This document shows positions 48,601 through 58,774 of a stretch of 64,000 nucleotides of DNA, piece after piece. Position 1 is the first letter of the stretch. Every line of letters begins with the position of its first letter. Position numbers and translations under genes: made by a program. A model generated the notes under the pieces. That model made no database searches. It was given only the letters and a program-made list of their open reading frames with translations, and had not been told where the DNA came from. The stretch covers positions 248,001 to 312,000 of the forward strand of contig NC_089191.1 in NCBI RefSeq assembly GCF_947507565.1, in the 5' to 3' direction. The stretch is from Oscarella lobularis (lineage: Eukaryota > Porifera > Homoscleromorpha > Homosclerophorida > Oscarellidae).

Positions 48601-49563
48601 TATCATCTCTTCTCCTTTCGAAGAGATGGGGGCATGGATATAAGTCTATTTAAACGCTTATGCGAGAGCCATCCCCACGCCGTAGCAAACTTAGAAATTC
48701 AATATCGCATGAACAGGTAGGTAGGCTCTCGCTTCGCGGGAGAAAATTCAAATCATTCCTTTATAGTGACGTCATGTTTTTGGCGAACTCAATCGTTTAT
48801 AATAGTCGTTTAAAATGCGCGTCAGATAGCGTGGAACGCGATCGCATGTTTTTGCCAAACGAAGTCTTTTCTAACCGTCAATGGCTGAAGAACGCCGTCG
48901 ACTCTCAAAATTCAGTGATTTTCTTAGACATCGATCAGGTATAGGTAGTCTTTGCCTAGGAAATAATAGCCTTTATGCCTTAAAACGCGTAGATTATTGA
49001 TGAGGACAAACAGACACGTACTTTAACAAGCGACATAGAAGCATCAATAATCAAATTAATAGTAGAAGAATTCGCAAAAGTCAGAACTATTAGTCATCTT
49101 TTTTTTGCTCTTTGATTCTTTTTTCTGCTAAGGCAAAAGCGGACCTTAGCGAAATAGGAATCATATCTCCGTATCGTCGTCAACTTCAAACTCTTCGCAA
49201 TACGCTGGAGTCTGTGAACGCGAAGGGCGTAGAGATAGACACGGTGGATAAGTTTCAGGGGAGAGATAAGTCGTGCATTATAATATCGTTCGTACGAAGC
49301 AATCCAAGTCGCGGGGTAAGACGACGAAATATTTCGACCTTCCCCTCTGAATTTAGAAAAAAAATTAGATTGGCGACTTGTTGCGCGATTGGCGTCGAAT
49401 TAACGTCGCTATAACTCGCGCTAAACATAAATTGATTTTAGTCGGTTCTCGCGCGACTTTGAAGTCGAAATCGAGTTCCATTTTGGAGCGGATGATCAGC
49501 GTTTTAGAGTCTCGAAAATGGGTACGGAAAATTCAAAATCTATTGACTAGTACATCGATATGA
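45669..49563 (+). CDS. DNA2: DNA replication helicase/nuclease DNA2
   Basis: Flap nuclease and 5'-3' helicase of Okazaki-fragment processing and end resection. Exon 1 encodes [14 protein letters not shown] then QRTIERYF, a canonical PIP (PCNA-binding) box. An intron then leads to [18 protein letters not shown] and the OB-like [17 protein letters not shown]. Nuclease core: [34 protein letters not shown] and PFEIKSGK (RecB-type D, ExK). Fe-S cysteines are in [17 protein letters not shown]. Helicase motifs: [10 protein letters not shown] (Walker A, near 48020), [59 protein letters not shown] and [13 protein letters not shown]. About twelve exons. Confidence 0.94.
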
Positions 49564-49639
49564 AATGCTAGGTCTACGTTTTACCGAAGAACTGGAACGA
49601 ATTTTAAGGAAAATCGACTTTAGACTGTATACGTTAGTA

Positions 49640-52272
49640 TCAATTTTCCGCCTCTACTAAAGGCTTTGTTAAGGTGTTTGCACTTGGCAGCGTTTCTTTG
49701 CCTTTTTTCTTGCGTAGAATCGCTTTTTGTCCGCCGACAAGAAGAGCGATAAAAACCGCGATGGCGACGACAATGATGGATACTATGGTAACGGTAAATA
49801 TGAGCACGGTTTTGTTCAAATTTTGATCGTGCTCTTCGTGATGTCCCGGACAATGAGCCGTTTTGACGTAATCGCTTTCCGTGTACGACGAATCGGCGAC
49901 GGGAAGTTTCCACACGAAAAAATTCCACTCGTTCCAATCCAAAACCCCCTTCAAAAATTCCTCGCGTCGACTCGCCACAACGTATAAATTTCCCTTCGAA
50001 TCGAAAGCGAATTTTTCGGGCCATCGCATTGCGCTGTTGTTGCGTAGCAACAGCGTCGGCATCGGTTCCTCGTCGAGACCGTTTTTAGCACGCCTAGGCG
50101 TAGTGTAAATCGAATTCAACGTCTGCGCGCCGAAATAGAGTCGTCCCGACGATCCGGACGTTATTCCAGCAGAAGGAAAGGTTTTCGAGCTAATGACAAC
50201 CTGCTCGGCTTCAATATTGCCATTTTCTAGACTAAAGTCGCCTAAGGAAATCGTTCTGATTGAATAGATTGAAGAATTGGCCGACGTCCAGTAGAGAATA
50301 GTCGTATCCGGAGAAAGAGCCAAGGCGACCATAGGACCAAGTCCCGTCTTACTAAAATATTATCATAGGTTAGTGCTATTGGGAAAATTTTATTTATTTA
50401 CGTGTAATATTCGCGCGTTTTATTGTGGCGAAAATCGTAGGCGATGATGCTGCCCACCGTCCCGTTGGCGTTTCGTCCGCTATTAGCGATATAAGCGAAT
50501 CGGCTGTGACGATCAATGACCAGGTCAGTCAGATAGCTCTCCTTATGCAAATCAGTAAAAACGTGGACGTGTTCCGATGCGCTGTTCGAACCGACGGTCA
50601 TATTTATCGCGACGAGCTTGGGTTGGCACGGTTGCCATCGCGACCGCGTTTCTCCATCTTCCGGGTCCCAATATCCAACGCCGCCCGAATCGAGAACCCA
50701 AGTCAAGTTGCAATACTCGGAAATCTCTATACTTTCGACCGACTGAAAAGCGCTGCAATTTCCCAATTCTTGCATGTCCCACGACGGAAAAGGCACCAGG
50801 TTATTATTATTATCAATTTGATTTAATGTTGACGGGACTCCCGGCTTTAGGCGTGGCACAACGATGAAAGTATTTTCACCGTGAAAATCAATATCCACGG
50901 GCATGCTATTGGTCGGTATGTAGGTCCCTTCAGCTATGCGAATTTCGCGCGCATGCCTGCTGGGCCAATGATAGTCTACGAATTTCCATTTATGACTTAT
51001 TGAAGCCGGTTTTGTCAGTGCCATGGCTTCGCTATTGGGGCAGACACTGACGTCATCGTCGGCATTCAAATACGAAGTTTCGTTCGTGTAAATTCTCATT
51101 ACGCGAAAATTGATGTCGTCGAGGTTCATAGTCTTTGTTATGTAGCGATCCAGTCTATTCGTCACAAACCATAGATATCCTTTACCGTCAAAAGCGAACG
51201 TGTCAACCCATTCCATTGTCGTGTCGTTCCGAGTCAAAAGATGCTGACTCTCGATAGCAAAGTTAAGTCCGTTTTCCTCCTTATTCCACGTGTATATGGA
51301 ATTATTTGCTAGAGCGCCAAAATAGAGTCGTCCGCTTCGACTAAAGACGAGTCCGTCCGACTGCGATACCTTCGTCCCGGATAACTCCAGGACTTCCTCA
51401 TTAAATTCAAACGAATCTTTCAACGTTCGAAGTAAGTCCGTTGCTACTTTATAAACGTGATAGCCGCTAAGGGCGCAATAGAAAAGCTCTTTACCGTCGG
51501 GAGTCAAAGCGATGCCGTCAGAGGGCGTTGCTAAGCGATAGGTCACGTTATTAATCGTCATGGTTTCCGCGTTGATTTCATGTCGCGTGCTTGGTCCCAC
51601 AAAACGAACGGCGCTGTTGCGATCGTAACCATAGGCAACGATTCCCCCACTCGCGTTAACCCCCGCCGCGTCGCTCACGTAAACGAAACGATTTCGACGA
51701 TCGACGACGATGTCGTTGAGAAAATTAGCGACGTGCGACGCAACGGCGTCGGGAAAAACGTGCACGCGAACAACTTCGTTACGATTTAAATCGTAGATAA
51801 CAAGTTTGGGTGGGCACGTGTTTACGGGAACCGATTCGAAAATATTGACACGTCCGACGTCGATTATGTACATGAGAGCGCACGTCGAATCGATTTCCAT
51901 GCTCTGGACGTACTGGAGTGCATTGCAGTTTGTCAATTCTTGCATTTCCCAATTGGGGAAGGGTTGCAATAGCGCGCGACGTCCGTCGGAACTTTGCACG
52001 ATTCTATTCAGTGTTGACGGAACGCCGTGACGCCAGCGTGGTACCGTTACGTAGACGTCGTCTTTAAAGATTTTTATTCCGGCTATTGCGTTATTTTCGG
52101 GTACATAGAGACCCTTTGCGCGATATTCCGCTTCGGTTTTACCGCCGTCGTTTGGCCAATCGAATTCGGGGGTGGACCAACGCCATACTTCTTCCGGGAG
52201 GGACGATTTTGCGCAGGAATTGATTCTGAATCGAGTAGCGAGAAGTAGAACGGTCAATTCGAGAAGAAACAT
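49640..52272 (-). CDS. Tandem double Yellow/MRJP-domain membrane protein
   Basis: Signal peptide from ATG 52272 (MFLLELTVLLLATRFRINSC). Two consecutive Yellow/major-royal-jelly-type propellers follow, each starting with the same kind of block: YVPENNAIAGIKIFKDDVYV...PRWRHGVPSTLN and YIPTNSMPVDIDFHGENTFI...PRLKPGVPSTLN. Each then has an FP(N/S)W(E/D)MQELxNC motif and a DxxxRFxY(V/I)(S/A) segment. Further propeller motifs are SDGIALTPDGKELFYCAL and ALSPDTTILYWTS. Near the C-terminus a transmembrane helix (VLIFTVTIVSIIVVAIAVFIALLV, cited in two parts in the family sense) and a short basic tail remain. One intron (near 50352-50400). Function unknown; family members bind small amines or act in pigmentation. 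Confidence 0.88.
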
Positions 52273-52395
52273 TCGCGGCTCCACCCCTGCACCGGACGCG
52301 CGGCTTACTTTGTGACGTCATGCACGTGAGCATAAAGAAATTTCTGCGCTTGCGCAGGTGACATAATCCGTTCTCGAGAAGAAGAGGCCCCAAGA

Positions 52396-55300
52396 ATGGC
52401 CTTTTCCAATCGCGAACCGTCTCGTCGTTCCGTGTCGCTGCTTCATAACGCGCTTGGCATCCAAAATGAAGCTTTTGCGACGCGCGATAGCGCTAATCGA
52501 TGGCGAGAAGTAAAGAAACTGGGCGCAGGTGGCTTCGGCTTCGTCGTACTGTGGAAAAACGAGGTAAAAGAACATTCTAATTTATTCGCAATCGATTCAA
52601 CGATCCGAAATCGCGTTATATTGAAATATTCGATCACGTGCGCATTTCAGACGAATGGGGATACGATTGCGCTAAAGACGTGCAAAGAGACACTGAGCAG
52701 CATAAACAAACACCGATGGAAACAAGAAGTGGAGATCATGTACAGACTCAATCATCCGAACGTTGTCAAGGCGATAGCCGTTCCATCATGTCTCCAAGCA
52801 AAAGAGGCGGCCACTCTTGGCATGGAATGGTGCGAAGAGGGAAATCTCAGACAAGTAGAAAAAATTAATTAATTAATTAATTAAATCAATTAAATTAATT
52901 AGTGGTTTCATCGTCCGGGGAATCAGTGCGGGCTTTCCGAAGGCGAAGTCCTTGGGCTTATGAAAGACATAGGTTTATAACATGATTAATTATTTATTGA
53001 TTAATTAATTTTAAAGGGTCTGCCATTGAGTACTTGCATGCCATGGAACCACCCATCATTCACCGGGACATTAAGCCGGAAAACGTCGTTCTAAAGAAGG
53101 CTCCAAAGAGGGTTAGATACGAAGAAGAAAAAGGGGGATTGACTCCACTCGTTATCATTATAGATCATATATAAGTTAATCGATCTTGGCTACGCCAAAG
53201 AAGCGGAGCGACTTACAGTTGAACACACGTTTGTTGGAACGTTTGTTTATCTCGTAAGGAAGAAACTGTAAACCTTGTCGCTTTAGTAACGCGCGCTACT
53301 ATAGGCTCCTGAACTATTTCTTCAGACTGCGTCTTCCGGAAAAGCGGTACAGAGCATTTGCATATATACATGTATATCTTAAAATTATTGGGATTGTTTT
53401 TTTTTCAGCTTGACTACTGGAATTTCGGGACTTTGGTGTTTGAAGCGACGACAGGTCAGAGACCGTTTCCCCAATTCAAAACCGAGTCTCCAGTCGACTG
53501 GTTATTTATTGATTATTGTTTATTTTTTGAGTCTCTTTATTGACTTCTATTCTAAAAGGCATAAACGTTTGACAAATAAGAAGAGTGACCACATATGTTG
53601 CGTTTACGAAAACGGTGATTTGACGTCATTTTTATGTAAAATTTTTATATAGAATTGTGCTTTAGGAGTTGTCCAATTTTGCTCCACAATAACCCTCCCT
53701 CACAATCTAACAAAGTAGCATACATAGATAGAATCTGTACATGTTTCTGTATTGCGCGAATTTCTCTAGTCCAATTATTGACAATATGACTGATTGGCTG
53801 AGACTCATGCTTCAGTTAGACGATCACAAACGCGGGGGGCCCGCTACTCCTTTTAGCACGAGACCCAAGGCATTTGCTTTACTTGACAGCATGCGAGCGA
53901 TGAAGGTCAATAGAAAAAATATATAATTAATAATAATAATAATTTGAATCCCTCTTCCCTTCCCCAGATTGTTACATTTCATTACGTGAATACGGGAGAG
54001 TCGATCTCCTTCAAAACGTTTTTGAGAGACACGTGAGACGACGAGAGAATATTAATTAAAAAGGATTATATAATCGAGCGCTCTAGTTTACGCATCTATC
54101 AAGAGGAATTGGAAAAACGGTGGAACATACCCAAAGAAAGGCAACTCGTATTGGATCAAAATGGACGAAGCATCGACGACGAATCGCCGCTAATTTCGAC
54201 AGATAACGTAAATCAATAAATATTATTATTAATATAATACATTATTGATTTTATAAAGGATGGTCGGTCTTTTGAGTATTACGTAATTGACTGCGACAGT
54301 TCCTTTGACCCAGTCGACGTATCAATAACCGGATCCCCACAGGAAGTCCAAGCCGTTGGTAAACAAATAATTATAAGCAAAATTAGATCTAGTCCCTGGT
54401 ATCTTTAGTTGATGAACAGGATGTTTTGATAAAGCTAGAGGTATCCATAGAAACGATAGGAGGGGGGGAAATCTTAGTTTTCTATTCAGGATCGTAGTCG
54501 TCTTTGGCGTCATTCGCTTCACTATTGCCAGTGTCTGTTGAAATCGTACGTCAATCAATACGAAGGCATCAACGCGATGAAGTAGGAGAGAAACGCCCCC
54601 TTTTCCCCTCGTCACCTGACTTCTAATAATAATAATAAATAATTCCAGATTATTACGCATGAACGAGTACAGATCCCTTCGCGGTCAATTGAACGAGTTG
54701 AGATCCAAAGCGTATCGGCTCGAAGGAAAACTCGAATTTTTTAGACGCGCGTAAGATCGAACGTAGAGAGAAAATGTGACGTGTTATAGATCGTTGTTTT
54801 TCTCTCTCCCCAGACACGGCTACGATTTGGATAAATTGCGAGGCAATCGCTACGTTCACGAATTCGGTTGATAAATAATAATAAAATAATAATATTGAGT
54901 AGTCAGTCATGCATTACGTAGAGCGAGATTCTTTGCTTCCCGAATGGGAACGCTTTCTCGAAGAAAGCCACAAAATGAGTCCAGTGAGACGAGAGAAAGT
55001 CCTCAAGTATCATTTTTATTTTTTTCTTTCATCCAGTGTCGAGATCTTCCGTCTCTCGACGCGGAAGTGATCAAAGTCGACGCTGTCAAATTGCTTCTCG
55101 ATTCAAGCCCCTTCAGCAAGTCGCCTTGCGACGAATCGCTACAGAAACTGTAATCCCTCGTCACGCAACATCATCTTTATTGATTATTATCTAGGATTCG
55201 AGAGGCTCAACTGATGGTCCGAGAATTCATCTTGAGTTCGTCGACGCGTCGCTACGAAAACACGAAATATTTCCTTTTTTTCCCCCTAGAGGAAGGTGCC

Positions 55301-56051
55301 AAGCCGTTGGATACGAATCAGCGTATGGCGACGTGCGTTGAGGCGTGCATTGGCGAGCGCAACGTCGTCGCTCGCGCTCTCGTGGAGTACGCTCGACGCG
55401 TTGCAGATTGGGTGCCGCTTATTCGCAACGTCGTGCCTCGGATCGAAAACGCGCTCGAAACGACGAATCGTATCGATTTGCGATTGACGAATTTTCAGGA
55501 ATCTAAACAGAAGGGTATATGGGAGTCGTTGATTGCTAAGGTAAGAGCCCGTGGGGTGGGGAGGGGGGGAAAAGGCGCTGGCTCATGGGACGGACGCGCG
55601 CGCGTGCAGAGATTGCTTCGAAGCGATTCGAGTCAGAGTCAGAGCAGCGATATGACTGCTAGTTTGAGTAGTAGCAGCGTGGGGTCGGTTGCGTTTGCCG
55701 CGGCGCTGCTAAATCGACAAAATAGGTTCGACGACACTCGCGATGTCTTTAGATCGCGAGCTTTTTTCCTCCTTCCTTAGTTCTGCCACGCCGCACGAAG
55801 ACTCGTTAGCTGTTATAGAGGAGACGGATAACATGTTTAAGCAGTAAGACTCGATCTCCTAGCTGCTATAGTACTTTAGCAGCGGGGGTTTTTTTTACAA
55901 GATTTGACACGGTTGTCGACGATTTCAAAAGTCTTCACGATAAATCAATTTCCCAGACAAAAGTAGGTGCCTCGATCTTCGAAGCGACGAGTCTATCGTT
56001 TCCTTTTTTCTCTGTCTGTAGAGCTGGACGCTATCCTTAGAGGAACAGTAA
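52396..56051 (+). CDS. IKK: IkB kinase (IKKalpha/beta-type)
   Basis: Kinase that phosphorylates IkB in NF-kB signalling. Kinase domain: KKLGAGGFGFVVLWKNE, IALKTCKE, MEWCEEGNLRQWFHRPGNQCGL, PPIIHRDIKPENVVL, LIDLGYAKEAERLTVEHTF, VGTFVYLAPELF and YWNFGTLVFEATTGQRPF. These match IKKa/b rather than TBK1. A ubiquitin-like domain follows (VTFHYVNTGESISF, YQEELEKRWNIPKERQLVLDQ), then an alpha-helical scaffold (YRSLRGQLNELRSKAYRLEG and further helices). The activation-loop serines of IKKb (SxxxS) are both Thr here (TVEHT). The C-terminus SISQTKSWTLSLEEQ sits where the NEMO-binding LDWSWL would be. About seventeen exons. Divergent from the Yellow-like gene, 123 bp between ATGs. Confidence 0.88.
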
Positions 56052-56286
56052 GGGGGTGTAGGATTCAACGTATTTTTACTGCCAGTCGTATGGATGATTT
56101 AGCTTCCCCCAGGTTATGACTAGAGCGCGGCTGTTCTTTTGTGTTCGGTCTGGACTCGCGGGCCCCGCGGCGCGCGGCACAGAAACACAGCTGGGGTACG
56201 CTGTGGGAAAGACCTGTTGGCTCCGTAATTCGCGCCCCATTCCATCCCTCGTACGCGATCGCGGCGCATTCATTCGATCAGCACCT

Positions 56287-56616
56287 ATGTCGAACGATCC
56301 CAAACCTACGACAGCCGAAAAAGAAGCGCGGAAGCGCGTTCGTCGCGAAGAGGCGACGCGACGCGAACGCGAACGAATGCACGTGCTCAACGAAGCGTTC
56401 GAGCATCTCCAACGCGCTCTGCCCTTCGTTCCGGAGGACGCGCGAATGCCCAAGATGACGATCATCGAAGCGGCGATCGGCTACATACACGATCTCATGG
56501 ACATGCTCGAAGAAGCGGATCGCGTTGAGCAGAGAGAAGGGGCTGTCGGAAACGGGGGCGGCGCTATGCTTCGCTGCCCCTGTCCCTGCCACGAATATTG
56601 CTCTAATTTCATGTGA
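56287..56616 (+). CDS. Basic helix-loop-helix transcription factor (orphan, group A-like)
   Basis: Single-exon, 109 aa from ATG 56287. Basic region RRERERMHVLNEAFEHL, loop around PFVPEDARMPKM and second helix TIIEAAIGYIHDLMDMLEEA. The E of the ERxR DNA-contact motif is present, so E-box binding is expected; the usual Asn of NARER is Thr. A Cys-rich end (CPCPCHEYC) is unusual and could bind metal. An in-frame upstream ATG at 56116 would add 57 residues of non-bHLH-like sequence; I prefer the inner start. I cannot assign it to a known bHLH subfamily. Confidence 0.82.
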   Translation: MSNDPKPTTAEKEARKRVRREEATRRERERMHVLNEAFEHLQRALPFVPEDARMPKMTIIEAAIGYIHDLMDMLEEADRVEQREGAVGNGGGAMLRCPCPCHEYCSNFM

Positions 56617-56873
56617 ATGATGTAGGGAGTTTTTTTTTCGTTTTCCCTCCCACTCGGAAGACAGGTGTGTTTTTTTTGTGCGTTGAGGTGTGGAAAATTG
56701 TCTTTCGCGCCTTTTCTGGACGAAAAATCGAGGACGCGACGAATCGAAGACTCTCACAAAGTTAAAACTAGAGACTCCAAAAAAAAAACAAAGAAACGAC
56801 ACGCCCACTAGACACAAGACAGACACGAGAAAAAAAACGAGAAAAAAATGTCGAAATCATCGACGAAATATCA

Positions 56874-57455
56874 TCACTGTCCGCCCCCTGCACTCGGATC
56901 GCATTGCAAGAGTTTGACGATGGAAGGATCGCTCTTGGCACCCTCTATGAATTCAGCCGTCGACAATTTCCCATCGGCGTTCTTATCCATCTGCCTAAAT
57001 ATCTTATCGACCCGTTTCTCCGGCGTGCTCTCGTCTTCGGGCATCTTCATGACGGTGCCGACCATTTTGTAGATAGCGCGCACTATCTCGAGCATCTCCG
57101 AACGCGATATGAAGCCGTTACCGTCCAAATCGTACATGCTGAACGCCCATTTGAGTTTCGATTCGAGCGTGCCGCGCGACGTGACCGATAGAGCGCATAT
57201 GAACTCGCGAAAGTCGATCGTGCCGTCGCCGTTGGCGTCGAACGTGCGAAAGACGTGTTCGGCGAATCGCGATGCGTCGCCGTACGGGAAAAAGTTACCG
57301 TAGATTCGCTTGAATTCGTCGACGGTGAGCACGCCCGACGGGCAGTCCTTTAGGAAGCCCTTGTACCACTCTTGGAGCTCGTGTTCGTTGAATTCCGTGT
57401 GTTCGCGCAGATCCGCGAGCACTTCGGGTCGAAGTTTGCTGTTTTGCTTTCCCAT
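56874..57455 (-). CDS. Neurocalcin/hippocalcin-type calcium sensor
   Basis: Intronless, 193 aa. N-myristoylation start [20 protein letters not shown] is almost identical to vertebrate neurocalcin-delta, hippocalcin and VILIP. EF-hands: degenerate EF1 with CPSG, then [13 protein letters not shown] (EF2), [13 protein letters not shown] (EF3) and [13 protein letters not shown] (EF4). The conserved [16 protein letters not shown] and [16 protein letters not shown] segments are present. A calcium-myristoyl switch is expected. The strong match in an early-branching animal shows the family predates neurons or was retained from an ancestor with them. Confidence 0.96.
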   Translation of the reverse strand: MGKQNSKLRPEVLADLREHTEFNEHELQEWYKGFLKDCPSGVLTVDEFKRIYGNFFPYGDASRFAEHVFRTFDANGDGTIDFREFICALSVTSRGTLESKLKWAFSMYDLDGNGFISRSEMLEIVRAIYKMVGTVMKMPEDESTPEKRVDKIFRQMDKNADGKLSTAEFIEGAKSDPSIVKLLQCDPSAGGGQ

Positions 57456-57801
57456 TCGATTTCTCGGCGCGTTTCGATGTCTTCTGGTGCACGTTGGTGG
57501 CGATCTGGTTATGAATTGTCAAGTGAACGGTGGCACTTCCCTTGACCTCCGCTACCTGGCAGCGGAATTATGGATTTTTCGTCAGTGTTTCGTGCGCACG
57601 CGCACTCGGCTCCGAGTTGCAGTCGTATTCGCACCACCCCTCCAGATTGTCACGCATCTATTTACGGAAGCTCAAGTAATACCTACATTAGACGTAAAAC
57701 CGTTCGCGACTCTACTGCTATTTTTTGCTCCTCTCTCTAGACGAAGAGCGGATGCACGGCAATTAGTGACGTAATCGGTCCTAACGCGCGTCGATTCGAA
57801 G
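57456..57801. promoter_or_regulatory. Divergent intergenic region calcium sensor / SLC66A3
   Basis: 346 bp between outward start codons, no gene seen; presumably two promoters. Confidence 0.4.
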
Positions 57802-58763
57802 ATGCTTTTGAGTTTCGTGGCCAATTGGAGCGTCGTTCTTCTATGCGTCGGGCTCAAACTGCCTCAAATCCTCTCCGTCGTGCGCGGAGGAAGCGCAAAA
57901 GGCCTGAGCACGTACACGGGCATCGCAATGATATACTGGTACGATGAACAATGAAAAAACTCGCTTATCCTCTTCTTTTTTTACGCGAAAGCTACTCGAT
58001 TGGAACTGTCTACGGATACGTCAATGACTTTCCCATCAAAAATTACATCGAAGCGACTCTTTTACTCATTCAAGGCACGAGACATTTCCCATAAGAAACT
58101 CTATCTAAAATCACTATAGAGATTATTTTATTCTGGCTAACCTGTTCCATACAAGGACAAAGAAGCCTAAGCACCCTCATCCCAGCGGCAGGACTGTAAT
58201 TAAAAATCAAAAATATTACTTATTAATTAACTACTAATAGATATGGAGTATTGATGAGTGCTCTTTTATCGAACATATTTCCCGCCTTTGTTCTCGACGC
58301 TCTAGTGGTAAATTCTCCTCACGTAAACAAACCGATACCTCATCTTTCATAGTTTGCAGTCACTCCTATATCAGCAGTTGGAAAGATGACTCAATCATTT
58401 AAAATATTCAAAGCAAGATAGAGAGAGAACCCTTAGATAAAAAATCAATATAGAGAGGGATTTTATAGGAGGGTGAGTCTGGAAATCTCAGTGCAACAAC
58501 GTGGGGTTTACTGGCATATGGATGCTTAGGTGAACTATTAAAATTAATCAATCTATGACACTATATTCTGTCCTAGTTCGATTCTGCACATCTCTCTTTG
58601 AAGTGAAGTCAATGATCTGTAAGAAAAATTATTTAATCCGGTTGATGACTTACTGTGTCTAGTGGCTTTCAATTATGGACTTTCGCTGCTACAAAATGGA
58701 CTCGTACTCGCACAAATTCAATACTACAAAAAATGGCCACGACAAAAAAAGAGAACGTTTTGA
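57802..58763 (+). CDS. SLC66A3: PQ-loop repeat transporter (SLC66A3/PQLC3-like)
   Basis: Multi-pass membrane protein. First PQ-loop: MLLSFVANWSVVLLCVGLKLPQ followed by ILSVVRGGSAKGLSTYTG. Later exons: SYSIGTVYGYVNDFPIKNYIEATLLLIQ, FILANLF and a hydrophobic exon NIFPAFVLDALV. A second PQ-loop-like stretch follows (AVTPISAVGKMTQSFKIFK ... SGNLSATTWGLLAYGCLVRF), and the end is QNGLVLAQIQYYKKW. Order and spacing match PQLC3 (about 200 aa). About nine tiny exons. Its stop lies 11 bp from the convergent stop of the CARD gene, so the transcripts must overlap. Confidence 0.87.
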
Positions 58764-58774
58764 ATGAATAGTCT

